From Burhinus oedicnemus (taxonomy: Eukaryota; Chordata; Aves; Charadriiformes; Burhinidae): 64,000 nt of DNA. The notes below the pieces were generated by a model, which ran no database searches, had not been told where the DNA came from, and was given only the letters and a program-made list of their open reading frames with translations. Location: NCBI GenBank assembly GCA_008921705.1, contig VFFE01007486.1, positions 4,719,044-4,783,043 on the forward strand, in the 5' to 3' direction. This document shows positions 1-12,010 of this stretch, piece after piece. The position numbers were made by a program, and so were the translations under genes. Each line of letters begins with the position of its first letter. Within the stretch, counting starts at the first letter, position 1.

Positions 1-3000
1 TTAGGCATTTTCCACTAGGTAGAGTGTATTTTTTTGCCTTTCTGCTTGTTTTCAAATTTTGTGTTACGTTTTACTTTGCTGTAACTCTGTTTAGGCCAAT
101 ATAGCCATGAAGTTGTCCACATGTCCCAAAGTCAAGAACTTCATTACCATGCTATTAAAGTTTAAAAATAAAATAAAATTAAAAATATAGCATTATCTTT
201 ATGATAAGTCAAAAAACCAGGGATATACTGGAAGATATTTCAGTGTGATGTTTATTGGCCAGTCTGTGGTACGGCATGTATAGTATCCTCGAATATAATG
301 ACGCAGCTTCTGTTGAAACTTGTTTCTAGTTGAATTTACAATATGGTTGGTGTTGTAAGAAAACAAAAGGAGTTAGGTATCAGCTGCAGGCTCCTCACGG
401 CAGGAAATCTGCAGCTGCATGAGTTGTTGCGGACTGTGGACAGGTTATTGGAACTCTGCCAGTAAAAATAACATAAAATCTATTCCTGTTTGTGCATCTG
501 GATTTTCTTGCTACAAGAGTTTGGCAGTAAATCTAAATGTAACACTGTAATTTTAATTATTTTCTCTTATGCTTCTTGCCTGTTGTGGGGAAAAAATCTA
601 GGACTGCTTTCATTAACTTCTATTTTTTTCTAAAGAAACACAGTTACCAAAGTGACTTATGCTCAAGTGGCAGGTGACAGTTCATTTGGATACATATGTA
701 ATTTTTCTACAGGAAAAAAAAAAGTGAAAATTATGTTTCTATCAGTTAAAAACCTGAGTTTTCCTAAAAGCGGACTGCTAAATTCCGTATTGAATATCTT
801 GTAAACTCCTAAACCCCCTTTCCTTTCTGTTGCACTCAGAAACCCTGCACCTGTGCTTTTATCTTAATTCCCGTTCGTTCAGAATGTACCAATATATGTG
901 TTAGGAATTACAATTTGTACCTCCAGTTTTGGATTTTCTTTCTTACTACTGGGCGATCTGTCTTGCTGAAAGTTACATCGAAAACACATTGCTTGTCACA
1001 TTGCTTCCCCCAGAAGTATGCTGGAAACCCAGCTCTGTTCCACCTCCCCCATTTATTGTGTCCCTTCCTGCCTCTGTGCCTTTGCTTATCTGTCTGTGCA
1101 CTTTTCTTTGAGTCCCAAAGGCTTAAGAAATGTCCTATTTTGTTTGACATTAGTTTTGTTTACAGTCATCGGACAGGTGATGGTTTGATTTAGAATTGCT
1201 TCTGCAACCTGAAAATATTTTTTTGAACAATGGCATATTTCTATTTCAGTTTCAAATTCTACTGGCCTCTTAAAGTTATGCAGCAGTAATTAAAATCATT
1301 GCATTATCTAATGTTTGTGATTAACATAGTCTGTGATTTATCCAAATCTATCATAAGTGCTACATTACCTACCAGCTAAGACAGGGATGAATATTTATTT
1401 TCTTGGTGTAAGAAAACAGCTTTTGCTATTATTGTACCTATTTTAGAGGCAGCAGCAAGAGGAATACAGTCTTATTGAAGAATAAAATGAATTCTGTAAT
1501 TCTGTTTGACTGGTTGACATCTACATACCTGTTCGCAGTTGAAACTGAAATGACTTCACGTGAAATCTTTTGAATTAGAGTACTTGCCACAGTTGTAATC
1601 CTAACAAGAAGGGAAACTGAGTCACTTGGTAAGAAGTCCATTATTTTTTTGTATGTTTGTAACTAGATGCAAAAGTGCATGAATACAGATTTCGTTTTCT
1701 TAAATGAGAACATTTACCTGTAGCTTGTCACTAGATACAATTTTTAAACCTTTTTCTTGGAACTGATATCTGAGCTGATACTTACATCTGAGATTTACAA
1801 ATGTGTAAGCTTCCTTGTAACTAACTTGATGTACAAAAATATTTGTATTAAAAATAATTGCAACTATATTTATATCCATAGTATCTGATGGGAGCAAAAC
1901 CAACCAGTTGATTTGATATGTTGGGTCATTTTTCTTTTTTTTTTCTTTTTTTTTTTTTTTCTCAACCCTCAGACACTAAGTGAGAATGGACAACAACTTC
2001 ATCAGAATGGGAGTTGTGTTGGGTTTTTTCCCCATCCTGCACAAGACGCACTTCACATGACCTTTATGAATGTTACTAGCTTTTCCTATTATTTTGCCCT
2101 GGTGCTATTGCTAAATGACAGTGCATGCTTGCAGCAGAGGTCAGAATTTTCTCCAAGTTCTACTTTAGGTTCTGTTCATCAGCCAGGTGCATTACTAAGT
2201 CTCTTGTGTTGTGGATGACAAGTTCCTGTATGAAGGATGGGCTATAATACCAACTTCCAAATTATCAAAGATAATGTTTGTTTATTTTTTCCCAGTGACA
2301 TTGGTAAAATCATAGAAAACTAATCATGCATGAAAAGAATTTTCAGACTTCTACCTGCGATCCGATTTAACTGCCTGATGCAGAAAGTCTGTTTTCTTCG
2401 TTTGTATTCCACTGCTGAAAATGCCAAAGTATTCATCAAACTTCCATGTATCATTTAGTCCCTGCTGAACCATACGTTTAACAAATGTCAGTTTTAATCC
2501 TAAACTTGTCTTGTGAAGACAAGTAAAGCTCTACTGCAAAGAAATCCACTATCAAAGGACACTCAATGTAAATGTTTTTTAAAGCATCAGCTTTAGTGAA
2601 AGGTTTATTTTTTTGTAGTACAAGCTGTACAAAATTTCTTACTTGTCAAACAATATAAATAACTGCTTAAACAATTAAAGACCCTGTGGTAATAGTTCTT
2701 TAGACATTGAAAAGCCAAAATTGAAGCCTAATTTATGCAGAAGCTAGTGTGAATTAAATTTGTCCAAACTTTGATAAAATTCGATGACAGCAAATACGAA
2801 ATTTTTTAATGGTAAGTTTATATACAAAGACTCAGCTTATATGTTCTCTGGCGGTCGATATGCTTTTCCTGAGGAAAATTTGACTGCAACTTGTTTTCAA
2901 TGAACAGAAAAATACTTGGCTGTAATTAAGCAACAAGAGCTGAAGGAGTCTTGATGGTAAAACCCATAAAAATCCTTTTGCTGCTAAGCAGATAAACCCA

Positions 3001-6000
3001 CTTTTCCATCATAGATCTAAATAGAAAAATTTGACTCCTCTCGGCTCCTTTTAATGCATGAAATACATTATGTGAGATGTTGTCCAATGTTATCACAACT
3101 ATGAAAAAATTCCATGTAGAGATTGCCTCTACTTCCTGCTAAGCTTGCTAACAACTTTCATGTACCTGTAGCCTTTCTCCTATGTTGATTCTCTCATTGG
3201 TCTGATTTTATCACTTTATAAAAATCTTTGTTAGAGTAAAGGTGTCATTCGCCGCTCATCATTGTGCTTGGTGCCTGTACTAGGCCCTGTTGTCCCCCTC
3301 TGCCTGGTGTGCTGGCACCAGTTCCAAGTTCCTTGCAGGAGGAGCTCTGTTAGGTGCTACATAAACACAAGATGGTCTTGTTCTCACCCAGGGCCTCGGT
3401 GTGCTGTGTAATGGAAGTAGCTGACTGCTTTCTGTAGGTGATTACCATGGTTCTTGGCTTGTGTTTTACCTGTTTGTAAATGCTTCTCTTCCTTTATATT
3501 CTTGGGACTCTTGACCTACAATGAAGTTGTCATGAGTTTGTATTTTGCATGCCTTACTCTTGTGTCATGTTTATTTTTCTGGAAATATTTAGGCCTAGTG
3601 GAAGTGAGAGTTACCAAAGATCCAAATATGCCTGTGGATTTGAAGTTCTCAGCTTTATTTTTTTCTTCAAATACTAATTTCTCAGGTTAATATTTTAAGG
3701 CCAATGAGTGTTATAATTCAGAAGCCAATCTTTTTTTTTTTTCTCCCTCTAAGCCACTTATGATAGAAGATATCATTTTAGACTCTCTCAAAATCAGAAA
3801 TATCCATAAGTATAGAAGAGTACAATAATTTAACTGTAAATGAGGTAACACTTGTACAGCTTTTTGAATGTGCTTGTGTCACTGAAGGAACGCGTCCAAG
3901 ACTGGATGATATTTCTTTAGGGGAGAAGGCGGTACACGTGAGAAATCAGAAGGTCACGTTTGAGACCTGTGTTCCACTGTCCACATGTATGTACTAATTC
4001 AAGACCATTGAAGCATGGTATAAGAGCTCTTTTCCACCTCTTGCCATTTCAGAATGGTTTTGATAACTTTTAGAGGTCCATTAAATAACAGAGTACTGAA
4101 TGTCTTACAAAGTGGTTTGAATCCTGCATGGGACATCTAGCTCCTAATTTAATGGAGGTAGTAACAGTGCTTCTGGAAAAACCATGGATGGCTTTGTAGC
4201 CTCTCTGGAAGAGCTGGAGAGCAGCTGAATATTATGATGATTCACCTGGCAGTTTGGATTCATCCAAACCAAGTGTCAAAGCAAAGCTTACAGAGACATA
4301 TTGTGCTCTAAAAATATGAACTGTTTGCAAATCAGGTTCTGTGCTAATATCTATACATAAACATCTCTAACATGAATTTGGATTTTTCAAGGGTATTTAG
4401 CTGTAACTTCACTCTAGCCTTGTTGAAGGCAGTGTTTATGATCACATCAAAGTGTTTAATTGTTACATATTGAGGAAGGTTTCAGTGAGCGAGAGAATGT
4501 CGTTTTGTCTTAAAAACTGAAAAACTTTATTGCAATATGTTTAAGCAAAATGAATCCAAACAGTTTTACTGAAAGTAAATTTTTGGTGGTTCCAAGTGAA
4601 TTTTTTATAATATCTGAGGAAGTTTATACGTGAAGCTGCTCTTTTAATTTTTTTTTTTTTTCCTTTTAAGTTAACCAGCACATACCCTCATGCTTCCTTT
4701 AAGAGCTGAGAAGGAAAGCAAAACTGATTCCTTCAGAGGGTAGTTCAGAACCCAGGTCAGCTGTCTGAGATTCCCTTTGGAGGCTTTCTCTTCTAGATAA
4801 GTAGTCTCTTCCTGTAGAGCTTGTGTAAGACAGGCAGGCTCCCATTGGGAGGCTAATAATTCTTGTTTCATGAGATGCATTCTGTTATTCTAAGTATGAC
4901 AATGCAGAAGTTCATTTCTGTATGAAGCTTTGATATTCTCATATGTTCTAATTACAAAGTCCTCCCTGTTGTGAATATTCAGGTCCTGTGCATCTCAGGT
5001 TAAATTTAAAAGCATAATAAACTAACTGTTATGCTGCCTTTTATTTGAAAAGATAGAGTAAATAAGGAATAGGGGAAAATTGTGTCACTACCTGAAGTTC
5101 TTCATCGGTGGCTGTATGTTAGTTGCCACACTGTGCAACAGGTTGAATAGCAGCTGAAATATGATTCAGTTTAAGAAAAAAGAAGGGGGAGTAGTGAGAG
5201 AAATTTAGTTTTCAACTGGTGAAAAGACAAATATAAACCAAAGTTGAAATACCATGCACTACACAGTATATGCTCAAAGGGTTTCAGAAATGCTCTATTT
5301 ACTGTCTGTTTCTTGTTCTTTTGAAAGATTGTTTCTTGTTCTAGTGCTCTGAACTAGGTTGGGTTAACTGAACCCACTGGAAAAGTCATATTTTAATGAC
5401 ATGACCTGTAAATTTTACATGTTTATTTTCTTCTTTTTATGTAAGACCATTTATTAAGAATGTGGGTTGGAGTGGTATTTTTTTTTTTTTATTCTATGCG
5501 TGTGCATACATAGAACAAACAGCCTACCATCCGTCCATAACTAGTTGTTAATCATTTTTGTGGGTTAAAATTACATTTAATCTCATGCATTTTTAGAGAA
5601 ATGGATTTTCTTGGACACACAGCAGGCAGAGATGGCTAAGAGTATGCTCTTTTTGTTTCAGCAGAGTTGTTTCACATAATGCAAAAGCGTTTTTTGTGAG
5701 TGTTTTTTTTATCAGTGAATAAGTTATTGATGATGATTGACAATAAATTATCAATTAATGAAGTCTTGCCTCCCTTAAATATCCCCTGAATTAAGCACAG
5801 TTTAGGTCAGTAGTGCAGAGCTCACAGTTCTCATGTAAGTCTCTGTACTCCTGCTGTCATTTTAAATTTGCCTTTGCTCTCCACAGAAGTCTGCTTAAAA
5901 TTTTTCAAAGGCAGATTTAAGAATGTTCTTATAGTCTGATACAAAGCATTTCTAAATTAGGTGCTTGAGTTCTGTCTGAGGCTTCCTTCCCAGGAGCCTG

Positions 6001-6274
6001 GATAATTTAGTTTTGGCAGTGCTGGGGAAGAGGGGCAGAATAAGAGAAATTCAGAATTTGAGATTTCCTTCAAAATAATCTGGGCTCTATAATATCTTAT
6101 AGTGGCTCACTTTGTCCAGCTTTTTGAGAAAAAGAAAAATTCATGAGAGACAGATGCTTTCCATCAGTTATATTCATGTGGTGGAAGTTTCTCCATGCCC
6201 TTGTGTGTGGGGAGAGGACTATACCCACTTTTGAACTATCTACAAGGGCTGTTCTTTGTGTGTCTTGGAGCTGC
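1..6274. other. Unassigned AT-rich DNA
   Basis: No recognisable gene, RNA or repeat family was found here. There are scattered T runs, the longest a broken pyrimidine tract at about 1929-1960. A GC-richer patch at about 3240-3420 could be an ancient repeat but I could not assign it. The minus-strand exon-like segments that fall in this interval are described in a separate entry. Confidence 0.6.
1929..1960 (+). repeat. Poly-T/pyrimidine tract
   Basis: A near-continuous T tract broken by two C residues. It is low complexity. No element body was recognised on either side that would make it a retroposon tail. Confidence 0.8.
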
Positions 6275-6512
6275 TTGCAGAATGGCTGAGGCTGGAAAGC
6301 ATCTCTAGAGATTGTACTTTGTGCATTGGGATTGAGTTAGATCATCAGATGGAGTAGGCTGATCAAGGCCATGTCCACTTGAGTTTTGAGTATTTCTAAG
6401 GATGGAGACTACACTACCACCCTGGGCAACCTGTTCCAGTGAAAAGGTTTTTGTTTGTTTCTTTCTTTCCTTATGTTTAACTGGATTTCTTCAGGTCTCT
6501 GATGGCAATTTT
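6275..6512 (-). mobile_element. CR1 LINE 3' fragment, old
   Basis: On the plus strand the segment runs through the degraded order seen in the other CR1 copies here: a 'ggctggaaag' block near the 3' end, then 'gatggagactaca', then 'ggcaacctgttccag', then a block resembling the coding end. That matches the last about 230 bases of CR1 in reverse orientation. Divergence is high and there is no usable frame. The 5' boundary is soft because a T/C-rich stretch follows. Confidence 0.75.
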
Positions 6513-9500
6513 TTTTTTCTTTTTTCATTGCTAGCCACCAAATTTCAGTTTAGAAGTAGTGTCATTCCAGAGTGAGCTACTGTTAGGGCATAGAGAAGCA
6601 TTACCTTCTGATACTTCCATCCCTCTTTTCATCAGGCTTTGTGTAGAATCTGAGAAGTCCATTATGTTTCCCTGGCTCCAGCAGGGTCCATTGGCAGAAC
6701 TCTGGGAATGCAGGAGAGAACTCTTCCTCTCTGGAAATGTCTGTGTATGTTCATTAGTGTTACAGTCTCAGCTGTAGTTATGTTTCACAATGCTTCAAGT
6801 GGCAGAAGTGATAGAAGTCAAAATTGTGCTTCAGTGACCTCCTACTTTTATGATTTGTTTTTCCCTAGCACAATTTTTTTTTCCAAAATATTTTTAAACA
6901 ATACTGATTAAAATCTGGCATAATTAAAAAAAAAATAATCAAAATGTGGACATAAAGAGTCTAGCCTGTCTCATATTTTATTTCTGCTGGGAAAGCATCA
7001 TGCAGGCCAGTCCCTCACCTGGTGAGGTCCCTGTTACTGCCTGGTAGTACTTGATGCAGGATGAATCTTGTACCTCGCTTCCACTTTGTGAGGGCACAGC
7101 TTGATGTGCACTCCTCTTGGCCCAGCCAAGGGGCTAGTGTGGAGGAGGGAGACACAGAAACTTAAGCTGCAGTAGAAGTATTTCTGCAGCTGTGTGGTGA
7201 ACAAGTTCAAAAGACCTGATGAGGTTGAAAAAAATGGTTGGTTTTAGCTAGATCGTATTTCTAAGTGGCTTCACTGGGAAATGGAGCAGAAGCTTGTGCC
7301 AGTTTGTTGTAATTGGCATAGCAGAAGTCCAGCCAGCTACTTAGCAGCACGTTACTTAATCCTGATGACTGAGGCCTAACACTCATTTTTAATGGAAGCC
7401 ATCATCTCATCCTGCTTTTTAGAAATCTTATTTGCTTCATCTCTGTAGTAGATGGGGAATATAAAAGTGATTGACCAAATGGCTGTACGGCTATTTTGCT
7501 AGCTTAAGAGAGTTTTGGAAAGGAATGTTCGTCTTAATAGACAGAAGTGTGAGCCTTCCCACTTACAGCTGCATTTAGTAGTATGCTCACAGTATGCATG
7601 AGGTATAAACCTGCTTAATATTGCATATGAGTAATTGGAAAAAATACAGTGATGTAACTTACTCCTCAAAAGAAACAACATGAATTTCTTGACTCTTTAA
7701 TTTCTGCATCCAGCAAAGGCAGCCCAATTCAAAAGGGTAGGAAAAGGGATTGGTGGCTTTGCAGTTATGCAGCTGATAACTGAGACAGCACAATCCAGCC
7801 GGTGGGTTCCTGATGAGAAATGAAGGGACTGCATTAACGTAATTGCCTTTCCGCACAACATTGTGCGTCTCCTGCCACCCAGTACACGTCAAAGTTTCTG
7901 ATTTAAAACTAGCTATATGTTCGTAGTATAGCTGAGGATTCCTTACAGGCTGTGTAAGACATTTCTCTTAGCCACTATATGTCAAAAATGACTTTGGTGG
8001 GGAAGTACACAGAGCATGATAGTCCAGAACTCGCTGCTAGAGTAGTTCTTTAATACTGAACCTGCAAGGATATGTACTGCAAAATTGTTACAGACTTCAA
8101 AAAGTTGTTAAGTAGCTACCTAATTAAGAATACGGTACCTGAACATCTTGTTGTAAAAATGTTTAATTCTGCACTGAGCTCTGGGTAGGGAAGCCATTGC
8201 TCTTCTGTGGAACCCTGAAATTCTCACTGAAAGCAGCTATATACCCCAATACCTCTTGGACTAGACTTTGATAATGCTGCTAGTAAATCTGCACTGTACT
8301 TGCATATACAGGTCACTGGCTAGTAGTGTTATTCTGCATAATGTCCTGGTTTTAGTCTACCTTATTTTATGTTTGTAAACCAAATATAATAGAAATGCAA
8401 TAAAGAGTATATAGCCATTTGCTCTTTGAGCTGGTGCCTTTAAGTCCTTCGTGTTTAGAATTCACACTAACACTTCTTAACATGTGATTGTGTTTTTTTC
8501 TTTTTCCGTATGCCAGCTCACTTCCTAATCAAATTTTGTAGATTCATTTAAGGTTAAAAGGGTTGGATTTGGCACTCTGGATTTGGCTTATGCAGATGAA
8601 ATTAATTTTAGTAAAAGTTCACTGTAATTTGTCTTCCAGTCTTTATATTGCCATGCTTTTTTTTTTAAAGATCTTCAGCTTGATCTCTTTTTTTTTTCCT
8701 CTCATTTTCATTCTATGCAGTATGAATACTTATTCAAGATACTTGTGTAAAATATCAGTAATTTGGAAGAAGTGTGTTTTTAACCATCAAGTTTTTTGTG
8801 CCGTATAGGGGAAGACCTGTTGTTGGTGCGTTGGTAGGTTTATTTTTTATTGTTTTAACCTTCAGATTTGTTTTAATTTGGCTTTTACTAAACTGCTTGT
8901 TGGACAACAGACAGCCATTTTAGATGCTTAGTTTTTTAACACACAGGCTGTTGTGAGGAGAAGGGATTACTGTTCCTTTCTTGTGATGCTTGAAGTGAAC
9001 AGCCTACAGGATTTTGATCTCAAGTACAAGTCAACAATTTTGTCGATAAGTGACTGAAAGCTATTTTTAAATAATATATCCAGCAGAGAATCAACTAGAT
9101 GTGTTATTAGGGATGCCAACCTGTCGTGTTCAGAATGTAATGAAGTGTACCATTGTATATTTTTATCCACAAAATCTTTCTGTAATGATTTTCTAAACCC
9201 CTTTACAAATAGAGATATTTTGGAGTTAGGTAAAAAATTCTCCTGGAAGAGAAAGATCTGGAAGATACCTCCAGGATGTAGTTTTGAAAACCTTGTGCTT
9301 ACGGATTCATTTCAAAAGTGCTCATGAAAAATTCATCTTGGAGAAGGGGGAAATAGAAGTAGAAATATCTATTTCATCTGAATTCTGTTAACTTGTATTC
9401 ACTGCATTCTATTTCAGAAAGCCAATTCCCAGAATAATTTTGAAGTATAGGCACAAGACAGAAAAAAGGTAGTCAGTGAGTATAGTCTTGGGACAGCACA

Positions 9501-10603
9501 GTGAGAGATGACAGTTTAAAGGAATGGTATTAACTTGAAATGCTTACTTTTGTTAGAAAATGTGGTACCTATTTATAGTCATGAGAAACGTAAGTCTTTT
9601 GGTGGCCACTGGGCATGAAGACCTACATTCCATCTTGTTCTGTGCTTCTGTAGAAATTTCAAAGCTGCATCAATCCTTGGAGCACACGAACTACTGAATT
9701 CCCTTTGAAGAAAAAAGAGGAGGTTCATTGTTCCTGGGTGAGCAAATGCAAATCGCTGATGAGCAACATCACCACCAGTGATATATCTGAAGGTAGATGC
9801 TAATTTGCTGTATATCGTGCTATAGCCTAATACACCAAGTTGATAACTTGGTTAACCAAGTGATCATCCAGTTTAAGTGGATTGCCTTAGGAAATGCAGA
9901 TAGTCTATACTGAGTCCTGGAGCCACTTGTTGTACCTTAGTATCTTCAAGATTTGACCATCAGGAGCTGCGTGCTGTTTTTGTGGGTGGAGGTAGACTAT
10001 AAATGCATCTCCCAAGGACCATAGTACCCTGCATAAAATTATACAGTACTGTGGCCAGCACTATGCTTTTTTTTCCTTTAGTTCAGTGCTAACATTAAAA
10101 AATATGTGGCACTGCAGTTCATGCTGTCTAATTTATGCTATGACATTCCTTCGGTAAAGAGAAAGAAATTAAGCATGTCAACTTATCAGTAGAAGTCTGT
10201 TTGAATGAGAATGTCTGTGTTGTGGATATAATTCTGCATATGATGATGTGGAATTTTTCATGGTTCTAAATGTGAGCTTTGACAATATCAGCCTTGTATC
10301 ATATTTGCAAGGAGTTGTTAAAACTGAACCTGAACAACAACATTCAGCTACTGAAAGCTTTGCATTTACCAGGAATATATGGAAATAGAGTATCAGGCAG
10401 GATGCCAACCAGCACTTCATAAAATATAAGACTACCAGTGCAGTTGAACTTCCAAAATTTCTTAACAGAAATCTTTTTATGGGGATCCCAGCAGAATGCT
10501 TTCTTATATGGGAGTTATTCTCAGTAGGTTTATCAGCAATGAATATTCAGTGCTGACGCTGTCAGCAGTGTTCTTGAAAGGGAAAAATCCTTACCTTCCA
10601 CAT
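6513..10603. other. Unassigned DNA
   Basis: No gene or repeat family recognised. A short palindrome with 7-base arms lies at 7013-7027. Several T runs occur near 8660-8700. Open frames are short and without recognisable motifs. Two of the minus-strand exon-like segments (6605-6649 and 7663-7703) fall here. Confidence 0.6.
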
Positions 10604-12010
10604 CATGGAATCACAGAGTAGCCAAGGCTGGAAGGGAGCTCTGGGGATACCTAGTCCACATCCTCATCAAGGCTGGGGCAAGTGCAGCAGGTTGCCCAAG
10701 ACAGTGTACAATCTCCAAGGATGGAGACTCAACAAACTCTCTGGGCAGCCTGTTCCTGAGGTGTCTGGCCTCACTAACAGTGAGAAAGTGCCTTCTAATG
10801 TTTAGATGGAATTTGCCATATTGCTGCTTGTGCGCATTGCCTCTTATTCTGTCACTGGGCATCACTGAGAAGAGTCTGCTCTGTCTTCTTCACTGCTCTT
10901 TAGGTAGCTGCTCTGTGATGGAGCACTTTCTTTTCCTCTGACCTTGGTTTTCTTTGTATCTCACTTTTCTTTCCCCTATTCTCTCCCTGTCTGGTGTCTT
11001 CTGCCCTTAAGTATGTTTTTACAATGGCTCCACAGACTTTGGTGATGGGCTAAGCTTTGGCCTGCAGTGAGGCTGTTCAGGGCCAGCTGGACTAGCTGTG
11101 ACTGGCACATGACAGCCCTTTACCTTGTCCCACTGAGTCCACCACTGTGGCCCCCCTACCCCTCCCAAACATTGCCACATACATTCCGTAGACCCATTTT
11201 CTCTAGCCTGTTGAAGTCCCTCTGCATGGCAGCACAACCACCTGCTCTGTCAATATCCTCCCAATTTTGAATCGTATGTAGAATTGCTGAGGGTACTCTC
11301 TGTACCGTCAGCCAGGTCCTTAATGAAATGCACTACTGGCACCAGTATTGACCCCTGCGTGCGCCATTGAAGTGACTGGTCTCCAGCTGGACTTTAGACT
11401 GCAGATCACAACCCTTGAAGCCTGGCTCAGCCAGTTTTCAGCCACCCTGCTGTCTACATATCTATCTGTATTTCACAACTTGTCTGTGAGGATGTTATGG
11501 GAGACAGTGCTGAAAGCCTTGCTAAAGTCAAGGTAAACAACGTCCACTGCTCTCCCCTCATCTGTGTTGCTAGTCATGTCATTGTAAAAGGCTATCAGGT
11601 TGGCCAAGCATGATTCTCCTTCATATATGTATATGCTGACTGTTTCCCATCGCCTCCCTGTCCTTTGCATATTTGGAACTTTTTTCCAGGATTATTTGCT
11701 CCATCTCTTTCCTAGAAATTGAGGTGAGGCTGACTGGCCTGTAGTTCTCTGTATTCTCTTTCTTGTCCTTCCTGAAGACAGGAGTAATGTTTGCTTTCTT
11801 ACAGTTTTTGCGAACCTCCTTCGATGGTTGTGACCTTTCAAAGGTAATCTGAGGGTAGCCTTGCAGTGATATTGGCCAGCTCCCTCAGCACTCATGGGAG
11901 CATCCATCCCATCAGGTCACATGGACTTATGTATGTCTAGCTTGTTTAAGTCTTCCCTAACTTGATTCTCCTCCAAGGGTAAGTGTTCCTTGCTCCAGAA
12001 AAGCATGGAA
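10604..12010 (-). mobile_element. CR1 LINE, 5'-truncated, older copy
   Basis: The plus strand starts at the CR1 3' end (atcatggaatcacagagtag, then 'ggctggaagggagctctgg') and continues for about 1.4 kb through the reverse-transcriptase coding part read on the minus strand. Recognisable steps are the ORF2 C-terminal region (about 10620-10800), motif A (about 11480-11560) and a block resembling PDGIHPRVLRE (about 11885-11915). The 5' edge is approximate, since similarity fades around 11990-12060. Divergence from the copy at 49-53 kb and multiple frame breaks point to an older insertion. Confidence 0.88.
10611..11990 (-). pseudogene. CR1 ORF2 reverse transcriptase remnant
   Basis: This is the coding body of the 10.6 kb CR1, now split among frames. 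The piece at 11473-11670 contains ESCLANLIAFYND followed by [20 protein letters not shown], the RT finger region and motif A with its first catalytic Asp. The piece at 10611-10865 carries FHLNIRRHFLTVSEARHLRN and LPREFVESPSLEIV, typical of the CR1 ORF2 C-terminus. I did not find a clean FADD motif in the middle part. Indels and stops exclude a functional product. Confidence 0.85.

Larger units (their letters stand above)
1529..7703 (-). other. Chain of seven exon-like segments, possible unidentified gene
   Basis: Reading the minus strand from high to low coordinates, seven segments are open and bounded by an AG acceptor and a GT donor: 7663-7703, 6605-6649, 5092-5130, 4686-4881, 3470-3515, 1718-1884 and 1529-1662. 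Taken in that order the codon phases agree at every junction, giving about 222 codons with no stop. The better sites are the acceptors before 1718-1884, 5092-5130 and 7663-7703, and the donors reading gtaaat and gtatgt after the last two segments. The product would be Lys/Glu-rich in part. I recognise no family. Three of the segments are only 39-45 nt, I chose some boundaries to fit phase, and pseudo-exons are common in AT-rich introns, so coincidence is the likelier explanation. Confidence 0.15.

Noticed and set aside
3240..3420. GC-richer patch as an ancient SINE-like repeat
   Set aside because: The phrase 'ggtgctacataaacacaaga' is suggestive of old amniote repeats, but no full consensus could be matched by eye.
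7013..7027. Palindrome CCTCACCTGGTGAGG as a regulatory site
   Set aside because: A 7-base-arm palindrome is expected several times by chance in 64 kb, and no promoter context is visible.
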